Shown piece by piece: positions 8,804-19,344 of a stretch of 64,000 nt of DNA (positions are counted from its first letter, which is position 1; each line of letters begins with the position of its first letter). The notes below the pieces were generated by a model. The model had not been told where the DNA came from and did not search any database. It saw nothing but the letters and a program-made list of their open reading frames with translations. Origin of the DNA: Bacteroidota bacterium (GTDB lineage Bacteria > Bacteroidota > Bacteroidia > Flavobacteriales_D > Sanyastnellaceae). The stretch lies in NCBI GenBank assembly GCA_027624855.1, contig JAQBTQ010000008.1, positions 45,434-109,433 of the forward strand, written 5' to 3'. A program made the position numbers and the translations under genes.

Positions 8804-11677
8804 ATGGTTTCTTGGATCGATGTATGGTCCGATCCAACGGTGGTATTCAACCAAGAAGGAGGGGTGATTTATTCAAATCCGCCTGCCGTTCATTTATTTA
8901 CAAATGAAGGTGAGGCCGAGATAGAATCTTTGGGTAAGAAAATCATTCATTCTGGTGATTTCAAACCATTTCATTGGACTCAAAAGGACAATCAAGTTGA
9001 ATACAGTGTGCATTCAGGGGAGGTGAATGGGTGTATTTATGCAACACTAAAAGATGCCAGATCAGTTGATGAAATTCGGGCTGCGTTAAATTATAATCAA
9101 CTATTGTACAGTGGTTTAGCGAACGGAACCATCGAAGGATTAGCATTGATAAACAACGAATCAACGCTGGATTGTAATGCACAGATGTTTGATGTGATGG
9201 GGGTGCACAGCTTGCAAGAGTTGAAATCAGTGAATTGGGAAAAACAACTAGGTAGTAGAAACTGGAGAAGGTTGCTTTTGAAATTGGAGGAACGTGTGGA
9301 GTTCGAATTTGTCAATTGCTCTGGTCGTACGATGGTGGTTGAAGGAAAACTATCGCAAATCAAAGACGGAACGAAGCATTTTGCGCTGGCTTTGCTCGAT
9401 ATCACCAACAGTAAAAGAATCTCTAAAGACTTGCTTCAAACGAAAGAGCGGTTCAGGTTATTGGTAGAAACCAACCCTTTCGGGTTATTCTTGATTGTGC
9501 AAGGAAAGGTGAGGTATTCTAACCAGGCGGGACTGGAAATATTGGGATTGCAAGAAGAGGAAGAAGTGTTTGATCAGGCGATACTAGAGTTTTTTTCGGT
9601 ATCGGATCGTCAACCACTCATGGAAGACATGGAGAAAATTCTCTCCGGAGAAAAAACATCCTACATGGAGGTGCAGCTTGAAAAAGCAGGGTTGGTCACC
9701 AAAGATGTAGGGGTTCAAATGGTGTTGTCTTTTTTCGATAACCAACCAGCTGTTCAGATGACAATCAACGATTTGTCGACCCAAATGCAGTTGGTTCGCG
9801 AGCAGATGCGAAGGACGGCCGTGGAGGAGTCCAATGAATTATTGAAGGCAGAGATTACACAGCACCAACGGACCCAAAAACAATTGGAGCGAGCAGAGCG
9901 ATTTAATCGTTCGATCATTGAAAGCTCAATTGATATGATCATGGCGTTCGATGGTGAAGGCAGAATCATTCAATTCAATCATGCCGCTTCAGTGGAATTT
10001 GGTTTGACCTCTGATGATGCGCTGAAATTGAATGCGCAAAACCTACTTCATGAACCAGACGATTTTAAGTCCATTCAAAAGGATTTAAGAGAAAAACGTT
10101 ACTACGCAGGAGAGGTTCCGGGCATTCGATCAACTGGAGAGGTTTTTCAAATGCTTATTTCAATTGCAACCCTGCAGAATGAAGATGGTGAAGGAGCGGG
10201 TTTTGTGCTTGTGGGCCGAGATATCACAGACATCAGATTGGCAGAACAAGAGCTGAGAAGCAGCGAAGAACGTTACAGGGATATTCTGGAGAACGCAAGT
10301 GATTTAGTCTTTTTAGCCAATGCAGCAGGGGTAATTGAATATGCGAATCCCGCATTTTTTAAAACACTTGGCCACTCAGGAAAAACACTGCGCACTACGA
10401 CCATTCAAGACATTGTTCAACCCCCACCTGGAAAACAAAAAGAGCATTGGATGGAATGGTTGGCAGGTGATAACAACGAATTGGTCTTTAAGCACCAAAA
10501 CGGTGAGCTATTAAAAATGTTGGGCGGAGGTTCAGTGCAGCGTAACCCGAAGGGCAAAGAGACAGGACTTCGGTGCATTTACCTTAATATTTCTGAGGTT
10601 CGTGCCTACCAAAAAGACGCGAAGGAGAAATCAGCTAAGCTTCAGTCCATTTTTAACTCCACGCGATATTTATTGATGTTCACGATTGATAAGTCGTTCA
10701 AAGTCACATCGGTAAATCAAAACTTGACGCGGGTGCTGAATGATCAATTTGGCTTCGAAACAATTGTTGGGACCCCAATCATTGAAGTGCTTAAGGAATT
10801 CACTTCGGAAGAATTTTACAAGGGACAATTTCAGCTGTTCATTCGGGCAGCACAAGGGGTACAACAACAATTTGAACTACCCCTGGTAAATCAATCAGGG
10901 GAGGTGGTGTGGTATCAGCTTTTTGTAAATCCCGTCCAATATGACGAAGGCACTGAGGAATTAAGCTGCATCGCTTATGACATCACCGAGCGCAAGGAGA
11001 TTGACAATCAAATTCGGGAAGCGCTCAAGGAAAAAGAAATTTTGCTTCAAGAGGTTCATCACCGGGTGAAGAACAACCTGCAAGTCATCTCGAGCATGCT
11101 GAACCTGCAAAGACGCTTTGTAGACGATTCGAAAATGCTGGAAATTCTCGAAGAGAGTCAGAATCGTATTTCAACCATGAGCTTCATTCATGAAAGCCTT
11201 TACCGAAATTCTGATTTTAGTTCGATTGGGTTCTCAGAGTATTTGGAACGACTCACCCAAAACCTGATTCATAGTTATTCCAATGTGTCCGCTCGTGTTG
11301 AGCTAGTGAGCAACTTGGATGATGTACGGATCAACCTAAAACAAGCCATCCCATGCGGATTGATTGTTAACGAACTGGTTTCGAACTCTTTGAAATACGC
11401 TTTTAAAGGCAGGGAATCAGGAAAAATTTTCCTTCGTGTGGAGATGAAAGGGGACAAACTTGAAATAGAAGTGGCCGATAATGGGGTGGGATTGCCGGAT
11501 AATTTTGATTTCTCTTCCAACGAAAGCCTAGGTGTTTACCTGGTGCAGGCGTTGACCGACCAATTGGACGGAATCCTCGTTGTGGATAACAAACACAGCG
11601 ATAATACGTTAGAAGTACACGATGGGGCATCATTTTTGGTTAGTTTTACCCCGTTGACCGAACTAGAAACCACTTGA
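8804..11677 (+). CDS. Multi-PAS sensor histidine kinase, HisKA_2 type
   Basis: About 957 residues from ATG 8804 (a TTG at 8783 is an alternative). I read five or six PAS/PAC modules in series, for example ETNPFGLFLIVQGKVRYSN, IIESSIDMIMAFDGEGRIIQ and ILENASDLVFLANAAGVIEY. The dimerisation and phospho-acceptor region is EVHHRVKNNLQVISSML (about residue 750), diagnostic of the HisKA_2/HWE-related kinases. An ATPase domain with NELVSNSLKYAF and ADNGVGLP follows. No membrane segment is evident, so it should sense cytosolic signals. The response regulator starts one base after its stop, so the pair is a two-component system. Confidence 0.92.
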   Translation: MVSWIDVWSDPTVVFNQEGGVIYSNPPAVHLFTNEGEAEIESLGKKIIHSGDFKPFHWTQKDNQVEYSVHSGEVNGCIYATLKDARSVDEIRAALNYNQLLYSGLANGTIEGLALINNESTLDCNAQMFDVMGVHSLQELKSVNWEKQLGSRNWRRLLLKLEERVEFEFVNCSGRTMVVEGKLSQIKDGTKHFALALLDITNSKRISKDLLQTKERFRLLVETNPFGLFLIVQGKVRYSNQAGLEILGLQEEEEVFDQAILEFFSVSDRQPLMEDMEKILSGEKTSYMEVQLEKAGLVTKDVGVQMVLSFFDNQPAVQMTINDLSTQMQLVREQMRRTAVEESNELLKAEITQHQRTQKQLERAERFNRSIIESSIDMIMAFDGEGRIIQFNHAASVEFGLTSDDALKLNAQNLLHEPDDFKSIQKDLREKRYYAGEVPGIRSTGEVFQMLISIATLQNEDGEGAGFVLVGRDITDIRLAEQELRSSEERYRDILENASDLVFLANAAGVIEYANPAFFKTLGHSGKTLRTTTIQDIVQPPPGKQKEHWMEWLAGDNNELVFKHQNGELLKMLGGGSVQRNPKGKETGLRCIYLNISEVRAYQKDAKEKSAKLQSIFNSTRYLLMFTIDKSFKVTSVNQNLTRVLNDQFGFETIVGTPIIEVLKEFTSEEFYKGQFQLFIRAAQGVQQQFELPLVNQSGEVVWYQLFVNPVQYDEGTEELSCIAYDITERKEIDNQIREALKEKEILLQEVHHRVKNNLQVISSMLNLQRRFVDDSKMLEILEESQNRISTMSFIHESLYRNSDFSSIGFSEYLERLTQNLIHSYSNVSARVELVSNLDDVRINLKQAIPCGLIVNELVSNSLKYAFKGRESGKIFLRVEMKGDKLEIEVADNGVGLPDNFDFSSNESLGVYLVQALTDQLDGILVVDNKHSDNTLEVHDGASFLVSFTPLTELETT

Positions 11678-11678
11678 T

Positions 11679-12428
11679 ATGCCAATAAACATTTTAGTGA
11701 CCGAAGACGAAAGCATCGTTAGAAAGGACATTGAGCGATGCTTGGGTAACCTTGGTTATAACGTTGTTGCTTCCGCTGACAATGGCGAAGACGCCATTTC
11801 GATGGCCATGAAACACAAGCCAGACCTTGCCTTGATGGACATCATGATCAAAGGTGATATGAACGGCATTGCTGCTGCTGAAGAAATTAAGCGGAACATG
11901 GATATTCCGGTGGTTTTTTTAACCGCGTATGCCGACGAGTCCACATTGAATGAGGCAAAAATGGCGGAGCCTCACGGCTATATACTGAAGCCATTCAAAG
12001 ACGTAGACATTCAAACCGCCATCGAAATGGCGTTGCATAAGCATGGCAAGGAACAAGAAATGCGTCAAGAGACCGATTTCTTGCGAAGCCTGGCAGAGCA
12101 CAAAGAAGATTCTGACATCATTTTTGTTAAGAACCGAAGCCGTTTGATTCGGGTCAAAAACGAAGACTTACTTTTTGTTGAAGCGCTCAAGGATTACGTG
12201 GTGGTGCACACAACGAACGAGAGCTACACCATCCACTCAACGATGAAAGACGTGGAAACTAAATTGAGCCACTCTGACTTCATGCGCGTACACCGTAGTT
12301 ACATCGTAAATATTGAGGCGGTAGAAAGCATCAAGTATTCGGTGATTAGCATCAGGGGAATGGAAAAAGAAATCCCGGTTGGAGGAAGCTACAAAGACTC
12401 ATTGGCACAGCGCATCAATCTTTTGTGA
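11679..12428 (+). CDS. LytTR-family response regulator
   Basis: 249 residues. The N-terminal receiver domain has the acidic pair in VTEDES, the phospho-accepting Asp in ALMDIMI (about residue 51), Thr/Ala in FLTAYAD and Lys in LKPF. The C-terminal LytTR DNA-binding domain (about 148-249) contains LLFVEALKDYVVVHT and FMRVHRSYIVN. It should be phosphorylated by the adjacent PAS kinase and act as a transcription factor on LytTR-type direct repeats. Its stop codon overlaps a possible GTG of the sialidase gene, so all four genes from 7.2 to 13.6 kb may form one operon. Confidence 0.93.
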   Translation: MPINILVTEDESIVRKDIERCLGNLGYNVVASADNGEDAISMAMKHKPDLALMDIMIKGDMNGIAAAEEIKRNMDIPVVFLTAYADESTLNEAKMAEPHGYILKPFKDVDIQTAIEMALHKHGKEQEMRQETDFLRSLAEHKEDSDIIFVKNRSRLIRVKNEDLLFVEALKDYVVVHTTNESYTIHSTMKDVETKLSHSDFMRVHRSYIVNIEAVESIKYSVISIRGMEKEIPVGGSYKDSLAQRINLL

Positions 12429-12436
12429 TTGGGCTG

Positions 12437-13600
12437 ATGTTTAAGCTTTACCGATTTAAAAAAGGCGTCACATTGTGGCGCCTTCTTTTTTTGGTTGCCC
12501 TTTCCAACTGTTCCATAGACTTCGTTGTTGCGCAACCTCAAGAGATTGACGCTGAGGTGTTATTTTCTGCTGGGGAATCAGGCTACAGGTGTTTTCGCAT
12601 TCCCGCAACTATAACCAGTCCCACCGGCGAAATTCTTGCATTTGCGGAGGGTCGTAAAACAAGTTGCGCGGATTTTGGGGATGTGGATATTGTTATGAAG
12701 CGAAGCGTTGATGAAGGGTTGACTTGGTCTCGTTTATTCGTTGTAGTGGACAACGGAACAGATCAAGCGGGTAATTCAGCACCTGTTTGGGATGTCTTTG
12801 ATTCGCGATACCCTACAGGTAGGTTGTTTTTGTTTTACAATACCGGAAACGCTTCTGAGTGGGAGGTCAGGGAAGGTAAAGGAAGTCGTGACGGATGGTA
12901 CATAACATCGGCTGATCAAGGACGGTCTTGGTCTGACCCAGTGAATATTACGAGTCAAATTCATCCGACAACTGAGACGAGCAATGGGGTGAAGGATTTT
13001 CGCACGCTGGCTTTTACTCCGGGCCACGCCATCCAACTTACTTCTGAGCGTTTTAAGGGAAGAATTGTTGTTGCCGCTAACCATAGCCATGGACCCCCTA
13101 TGCTGGATTTTGAAGACTACAGAAGTTTCGCAATTTTTTCGGATGATCACGGCAAAACATGGATGATGAGCGATGATGTAAATCAACCCGCTTCGAACGA
13201 AGCGATGGCAGTAGAGCTTGAAGACGGTCAGGTTATGATGAACATCCGAATGCAAGACGGTAAAGTGAGAAGGAGGCTTGTGTGCTTGAGCGACGACGGA
13301 GGCAAGACGTGGCAAACCCCATACATTGATTACACATTGAAGAATCCGGTTTGTCAGGCGAGCATCTTGATGTTGGAATCTGGCGAGCTAGCCTTTGTTG
13401 GACCAAATGATGAAATAGACCGAAAAAACCTCTCATTATGGAAAATGAAGGACGGAGAATGGTTAAACCCCTGGTTGATATACCGGGGTCCATCGGCTTA
13501 CTCAGATATCACAGAGGTCGCTCCCGGTGAATTATTGATTTTGTTCGAAGCAGATGACTACAGCCGAATATTAACCAAACGGCACCTAATTGAACCATGA
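12437..13600 (+). CDS. Exo-alpha-sialidase (GH33-like)
   Basis: About 387 residues. The ATG at 12437 gives a basic n-region and a hydrophobic signal peptide ending near FVVAQP; a GTG at 12425 is an alternative. Sialidase marks are the FRIP motif in RCFRIPATI, four Asp boxes (SVDEGLTWS, SADQGRSWS, SDDHGKTWM, SDDGGKTWQ), the acid-base region SNEAMAVEL and the nucleophile-type tyrosine in GPSAYSD. It should release terminal sialic acids (neuraminic, or possibly Kdn) from glycans in the periplasm or outside the cell. No other nan catabolic gene is nearby; its neighbours are a two-component system. Confidence 0.9.
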   Translation: MFKLYRFKKGVTLWRLLFLVALSNCSIDFVVAQPQEIDAEVLFSAGESGYRCFRIPATITSPTGEILAFAEGRKTSCADFGDVDIVMKRSVDEGLTWSRLFVVVDNGTDQAGNSAPVWDVFDSRYPTGRLFLFYNTGNASEWEVREGKGSRDGWYITSADQGRSWSDPVNITSQIHPTTETSNGVKDFRTLAFTPGHAIQLTSERFKGRIVVAANHSHGPPMLDFEDYRSFAIFSDDHGKTWMMSDDVNQPASNEAMAVELEDGQVMMNIRMQDGKVRRRLVCLSDDGGKTWQTPYIDYTLKNPVCQASILMLESGELAFVGPNDEIDRKNLSLWKMKDGEWLNPWLIYRGPSAYSDITEVAPGELLILFEADDYSRILTKRHLIEP

Positions 13601-13625
13601 GCTAACGAAAGGGGTCTTCAATGCA

Positions 13626-15923
<2,298 letters not shown>

Positions 15924-15945
15924 TCAATCGGAACTGTGTGATATG

Positions 15946-15971
15946 AAAAAGGGGGCGAAAGCCCCCTTTTT
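15946..15971. terminator. Bidirectional rho-independent terminator
   Basis: A perfect stem AAAAAGGGGGC / GCCCCCTTTTT with a GAAA loop lies between the convergent katG and T9SS-cargo genes. The A and T tracts let it work on both strands. Confidence 0.92.
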
Positions 15972-15988
15972 AATTGGAACAATTGCCG

Positions 15989-17281
15989 CTATTGCGTAAT
16001 GATGAATCGCTCGCTGTGAAGCAACCCTTTTGACTCCCATTGGGCCAAGTACATTCCCGGTTGAAGCCCAGCGCTTGAGATGGCGGTACCTCCCAGCACC
16101 CACTGGGTCCGAATCAAGGAACCCCCCGCATTGAAAATCTTCAATGCAGTCCAATCGCTTAACCCATCAATGAAGAGGGGCTCGCTCGCTGATAAAAAAG
16201 TTGGATAAAGCTTACCACCTCGACCGCTGGTGAGCTCCGTGTTAGAAGCTGGGTTGCCATTGAAGATGACGTTATCGTAGTAATAGGTTGTAGACCCACT
16301 GAGGTAGCCAGGGTTTCCAAAATCAAAAAATATAGACAAGATGGTGTAGTCGAAATTCGGGTTCAAAGATTGGGTCCCCGGCACAGGCTGAGAAAAATCG
16401 AAGGTGAGTGTCTCCCACTCATATGACGTGGTGGTCACTACCTGCGACTCCACACTATGGCTCATATCGAGGTATTCTTCTGCTTTCAATCGAACGGCAA
16501 TACCGGGTGTTGGAGAGTAAACATCTACGCTCATGGTGGTGAACCCCGGCTCGAAGGAGATGGGTGTTGCTAAACCGGCAGGCGTACTCATAGTAGTGCC
16601 TGAATAATCGAGCGCAAGCCAATGCTTCATGACCTTCATGACAGCATTCGAATCATCCACCGGATCAACCGCAAGCCCTGAAAAATTTCCCGCAAATGAT
16701 GTGGTCTGATAGTGCACACCCTCGTCTTCGTGGGTTATTGGAAGGTCTACTTGTATCAAATTTCCAGCGCCGTCAAAAAGTTCGACGTTGTCAAAATAGA
16801 AGGTCGAAAGCGCAGAGCCGTCTCCATACAAGCCAAAGTCGAGCATGAATGCAATCGCATTAAATGTTCCCGCGGGCACCCCGGTAAAATCCCATTCCAA
16901 TACTTCCCAGTCATTAGCAACCGTTGTAATAGCGTCCAACTCGGATACCGCGAGGCCCTCAAGCTTTAATTTGATTACTGACCCAGATACGGGAGCGTGT
17001 ACACTCATTTTGATGGCGCCAATTTCTGTAAAGTCAAAATACCCGTCAAATTGGACCAATGATCCGGCCCAAATTTGTCCACCGGTGTTTCTCACCATTT
17101 TCGCAACGGTGGCACTTGGGTTGTTATCGTTGACATTGGGATTGGGCACAACGGTAGTTGTAGCCTGCTCGAAATCATTGAAGACAGGGGTGGTTTCTGA
17201 AGTTTCGAAATCAAATGGAAAAGCGGTTTGAGTCAAACCCTGCACCGAATAAATACAGAAGACAAACAAGAAAATACGCAT
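15989..17281 (-). CDS. Secreted protein with two jelly-roll-like repeats and a T9SS sorting domain
   Basis: About 430 residues from the ATG at 17281, which starts the signal peptide MRIFLFVFCIYSVQG; a longer frame begins at 17314. Two related halves (about 20-170 and 185-350) share patterns such as WEVLEWDFTGVPAG / WETLTFDFSQPVPG and YFDNVELF / YYDNVIFN, typical of carbohydrate-binding beta-sandwich repeats next to Bacteroidota glycanases. The last 75 residues end in GLQPGMYLAQWESKG...ERFIITQ, a type A T9SS C-terminal domain, so it should be exported to the cell surface. No catalytic domain is visible. Confidence 0.82.
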   Translation of the reverse strand: MRIFLFVFCIYSVQGLTQTAFPFDFETSETTPVFNDFEQATTTVVPNPNVNDNNPSATVAKMVRNTGGQIWAGSLVQFDGYFDFTEIGAIKMSVHAPVSGSVIKLKLEGLAVSELDAITTVANDWEVLEWDFTGVPAGTFNAIAFMLDFGLYGDGSALSTFYFDNVELFDGAGNLIQVDLPITHEDEGVHYQTTSFAGNFSGLAVDPVDDSNAVMKVMKHWLALDYSGTTMSTPAGLATPISFEPGFTTMSVDVYSPTPGIAVRLKAEEYLDMSHSVESQVVTTTSYEWETLTFDFSQPVPGTQSLNPNFDYTILSIFFDFGNPGYLSGSTTYYYDNVIFNGNPASNTELTSGRGGKLYPTFLSASEPLFIDGLSDWTALKIFNAGGSLIRTQWVLGGTAISSAGLQPGMYLAQWESKGLLHSERFIITQ

Positions 17282-17365
17282 GTGGTAGTGGATGTAAGAA
17301 AACCCACCAGGCATTTCAGGGGAGCTGTTCTTGGGAGAGCTGCAAGATAGTCCGAGAGCCTTTAA

Positions 17366-18025
17366 CTATGGTTTTTTCATCCTGTAGTGATCATTTAAAC
17401 CAAGCCCAGCAAGGATGTTATCACGGGATTTTTCAATGCGCGTTTGCCGTGTTTTAGATTGCTTGGGCTGCGAAAAATGCATCAGGTAAGCGCGGCGTCT
17501 ACCCGGTGTAAGCGCCTCAAAAGCCTTTTGAAATTCGGGCTCACGGTTTAAAATCGCCGTGAATTCTTCCGGGACGCTGTAGTCTTGGATCTTTTTGAAC
17601 TCAATCCTTTTCCCAGCGTCCTCCAACTCAACAACCTCTTTCAAGAATCCAATCAAAGCATTTTTTGATTTGAGCACTTCTTCGCTAGATGTGAATCGCA
17701 TTTGCCGAGTGGACTGGCTGTTGCTGCCCGGGGACTCTAGCACGTTGTTTGCGTCGTTCAGTAAGGCGCCTTTGAAAAAACTGATCACACAGTGATTACG
17801 AAAAGCACCGAGCGGGGCGATGTTTTTGTTGCTGGCGTTTACATACACAGGAACGGACCATTTTTTCACCTCTTTCAACCCCGTCTCGAGAAGAATCTTT
17901 CGCAATTCAACCAGTACATCAGGCCAAAGCAAAACGCTGCACTCGGGGGTTCCGCCCCGCGGACATCTTCCACAACCTATTTGAAAATAAGGAGAAACAT
18001 CTGGGTTTTGGGCGGATGAGGCCAT
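17366..18025 (-). CDS. YdeI/OmpD-associated family protein with DUF1801-like domain
   Basis: 219 residues. The N-terminal half (FQIGCGRCPRGG, WPDVLVELRKILLETGLKEVKKWSVP) resembles the DUF1801/YdhG iron-chaperone-like fold. The C-terminal part (SVPEEFTAILNREPEF, LTPGRRRAYLMHFSQPKQSKTR) is the YdeI family signature. Its role is not established; YdeI relatives have been linked to stress and bacteriocin resistance. No signal peptide. It lies upstream of, and on the same strand as, the T9SS cargo gene, divergent from the esterase gene. Confidence 0.8.
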   Translation of the reverse strand: MASSAQNPDVSPYFQIGCGRCPRGGTPECSVLLWPDVLVELRKILLETGLKEVKKWSVPVYVNASNKNIAPLGAFRNHCVISFFKGALLNDANNVLESPGSNSQSTRQMRFTSSEEVLKSKNALIGFLKEVVELEDAGKRIEFKKIQDYSVPEEFTAILNREPEFQKAFEALTPGRRRAYLMHFSQPKQSKTRQTRIEKSRDNILAGLGLNDHYRMKKP

Positions 18026-18111
18026 GGGTTAGTTGTTTGAAAGCCTAAATCAAAGATAAAGGTGGTGGGACTTTAGGTTGCCACAACCCTGTGTTCCTGT
18101 AATTTTGATTC

Positions 18112-19245
18112 ATGAGAACGATTGCTTTGACTTGGTGTTGGTGCATGTTCACAGCCGGTGCTGTTATCGGTCAGGTGGCCGTGGGTCATACAACATGGTT
18201 GCTTGTGGACGAGGGCCGGAACAATCGTGAGATATCGTGTGAGGTCTGGTATCCTGCATTAAGCGCTGGAGAAGAAGTTGATCCTGAGGGCTCTAATTTT
18301 AGTTCCGTAGTCTTCGCTCATGGTTTTGTTATGTCGCCTATGGACTATGAGTTGTTGGCGGCAGGTTGGGTGGAAGCTGGATTTGTTGTTGTGGGCATTG
18401 GAACAGAACAGGGTTTTGCCCCAAATCATGAATCGTTGGCACTGGACTTGAATTTTGTGTCCAATGAGATCGTTGAGGCACAAACTTCGGGCATTTTGGA
18501 GGGAACACTGAATGCGAGGGTCGCAATCGCTGGGCATAGCATGGGTGGTGGTACGGCATGGTTAGCTGCAGGACTGGGTACGGTTGCGGACGCTTTGATT
18601 GCGCTCGCCCCCGCTGAGACCAATCCATCAGCCATTGCCGCTGGAGAAGAGATCGATATTCCGGTTCTGGTGATGTCAGGATCGGCGGACGTTGTGACAC
18701 CACCGGAAACCCAACACATTCCGATATACGAAAGCGGGGTCAACGCATCTTGTAGGGCGTTCGTTTCAATAACCAATGGCGGTCATTGCGGATTTGCGGA
18801 CCAAGGAACGCTGTGTGATATTGGGGAGCTTGGTTTTTCGGGAATGACACATGCGGCTCAGCGCGAACGGACACTGGCAATCACCAACGCTTGGTTGGCG
18901 CATCATTTGAATGAGGACCCTGAGGGTTTGAACGCTTTGGAAGTCGCGGCTGATCAATACGATGATTTAGCGCTTGAACTGATTTGTGAACTTCAGATTC
19001 GAGAGGAAACGGGTTTGTTTGTGAATGTTTACCCGAACCCATCGAACGGCCTTGTTTATATAGAAAACGAAACCACAGAGACCTGCGTTGTAAGCGTTTT
19101 AAACAGCGCTGGTGAGCTCATAAAGCGCATTGACAAGTTATCCGCACAAAGCACCACCACCACCAATTTACCAAGAGGTTTTTATGCTGTAATAGTGATC
19201 AATCATAGCGGCAATCGTGTCGTTAAGAAGCTAGTGTGTCGCTGA
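18112..19245 (+). CDS. Secreted alpha/beta hydrolase of the PET-hydrolase/chlorophyllase-like type with T9SS sorting domain
   Basis: 377 residues. A signal peptide ends near GAVIGQ. The hydrolase core shows the oxyanion region VFAHGFVMSP, nucleophile elbow GHSMGGG (about residue 142), catalytic Asp in SGSADVVTPP and His in NGGHCGF. The order and spacing, including an IPIYE segment after the Asp loop, match the cutinase / polyethylene-terephthalate-hydrolase-like branch better than generic dienelactone hydrolases. The C-terminal 75 residues (YPNPSNGLVYIE...VVKKLVCR) are a T9SS type A sorting domain, so it is exported across the outer membrane. The natural substrate is unknown; activity on polyesters is only a hypothesis. 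Confidence 0.85.
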   Translation: MRTIALTWCWCMFTAGAVIGQVAVGHTTWLLVDEGRNNREISCEVWYPALSAGEEVDPEGSNFSSVVFAHGFVMSPMDYELLAAGWVEAGFVVVGIGTEQGFAPNHESLALDLNFVSNEIVEAQTSGILEGTLNARVAIAGHSMGGGTAWLAAGLGTVADALIALAPAETNPSAIAAGEEIDIPVLVMSGSADVVTPPETQHIPIYESGVNASCRAFVSITNGGHCGFADQGTLCDIGELGFSGMTHAAQRERTLAITNAWLAHHLNEDPEGLNALEVAADQYDDLALELICELQIREETGLFVNVYPNPSNGLVYIENETTETCVVSVLNSAGELIKRIDKLSAQSTTTTNLPRGFYAVIVINHSGNRVVKKLVCR

Positions 19246-19344
19246 TAGATACCTATTAAAACACACGGTTTCAGCCCTTGAATAAGAATATTTTGATTGC
19301 TAATTACCGTGCATTAATTTTCGGCAAATCAAAATTCACAACTG

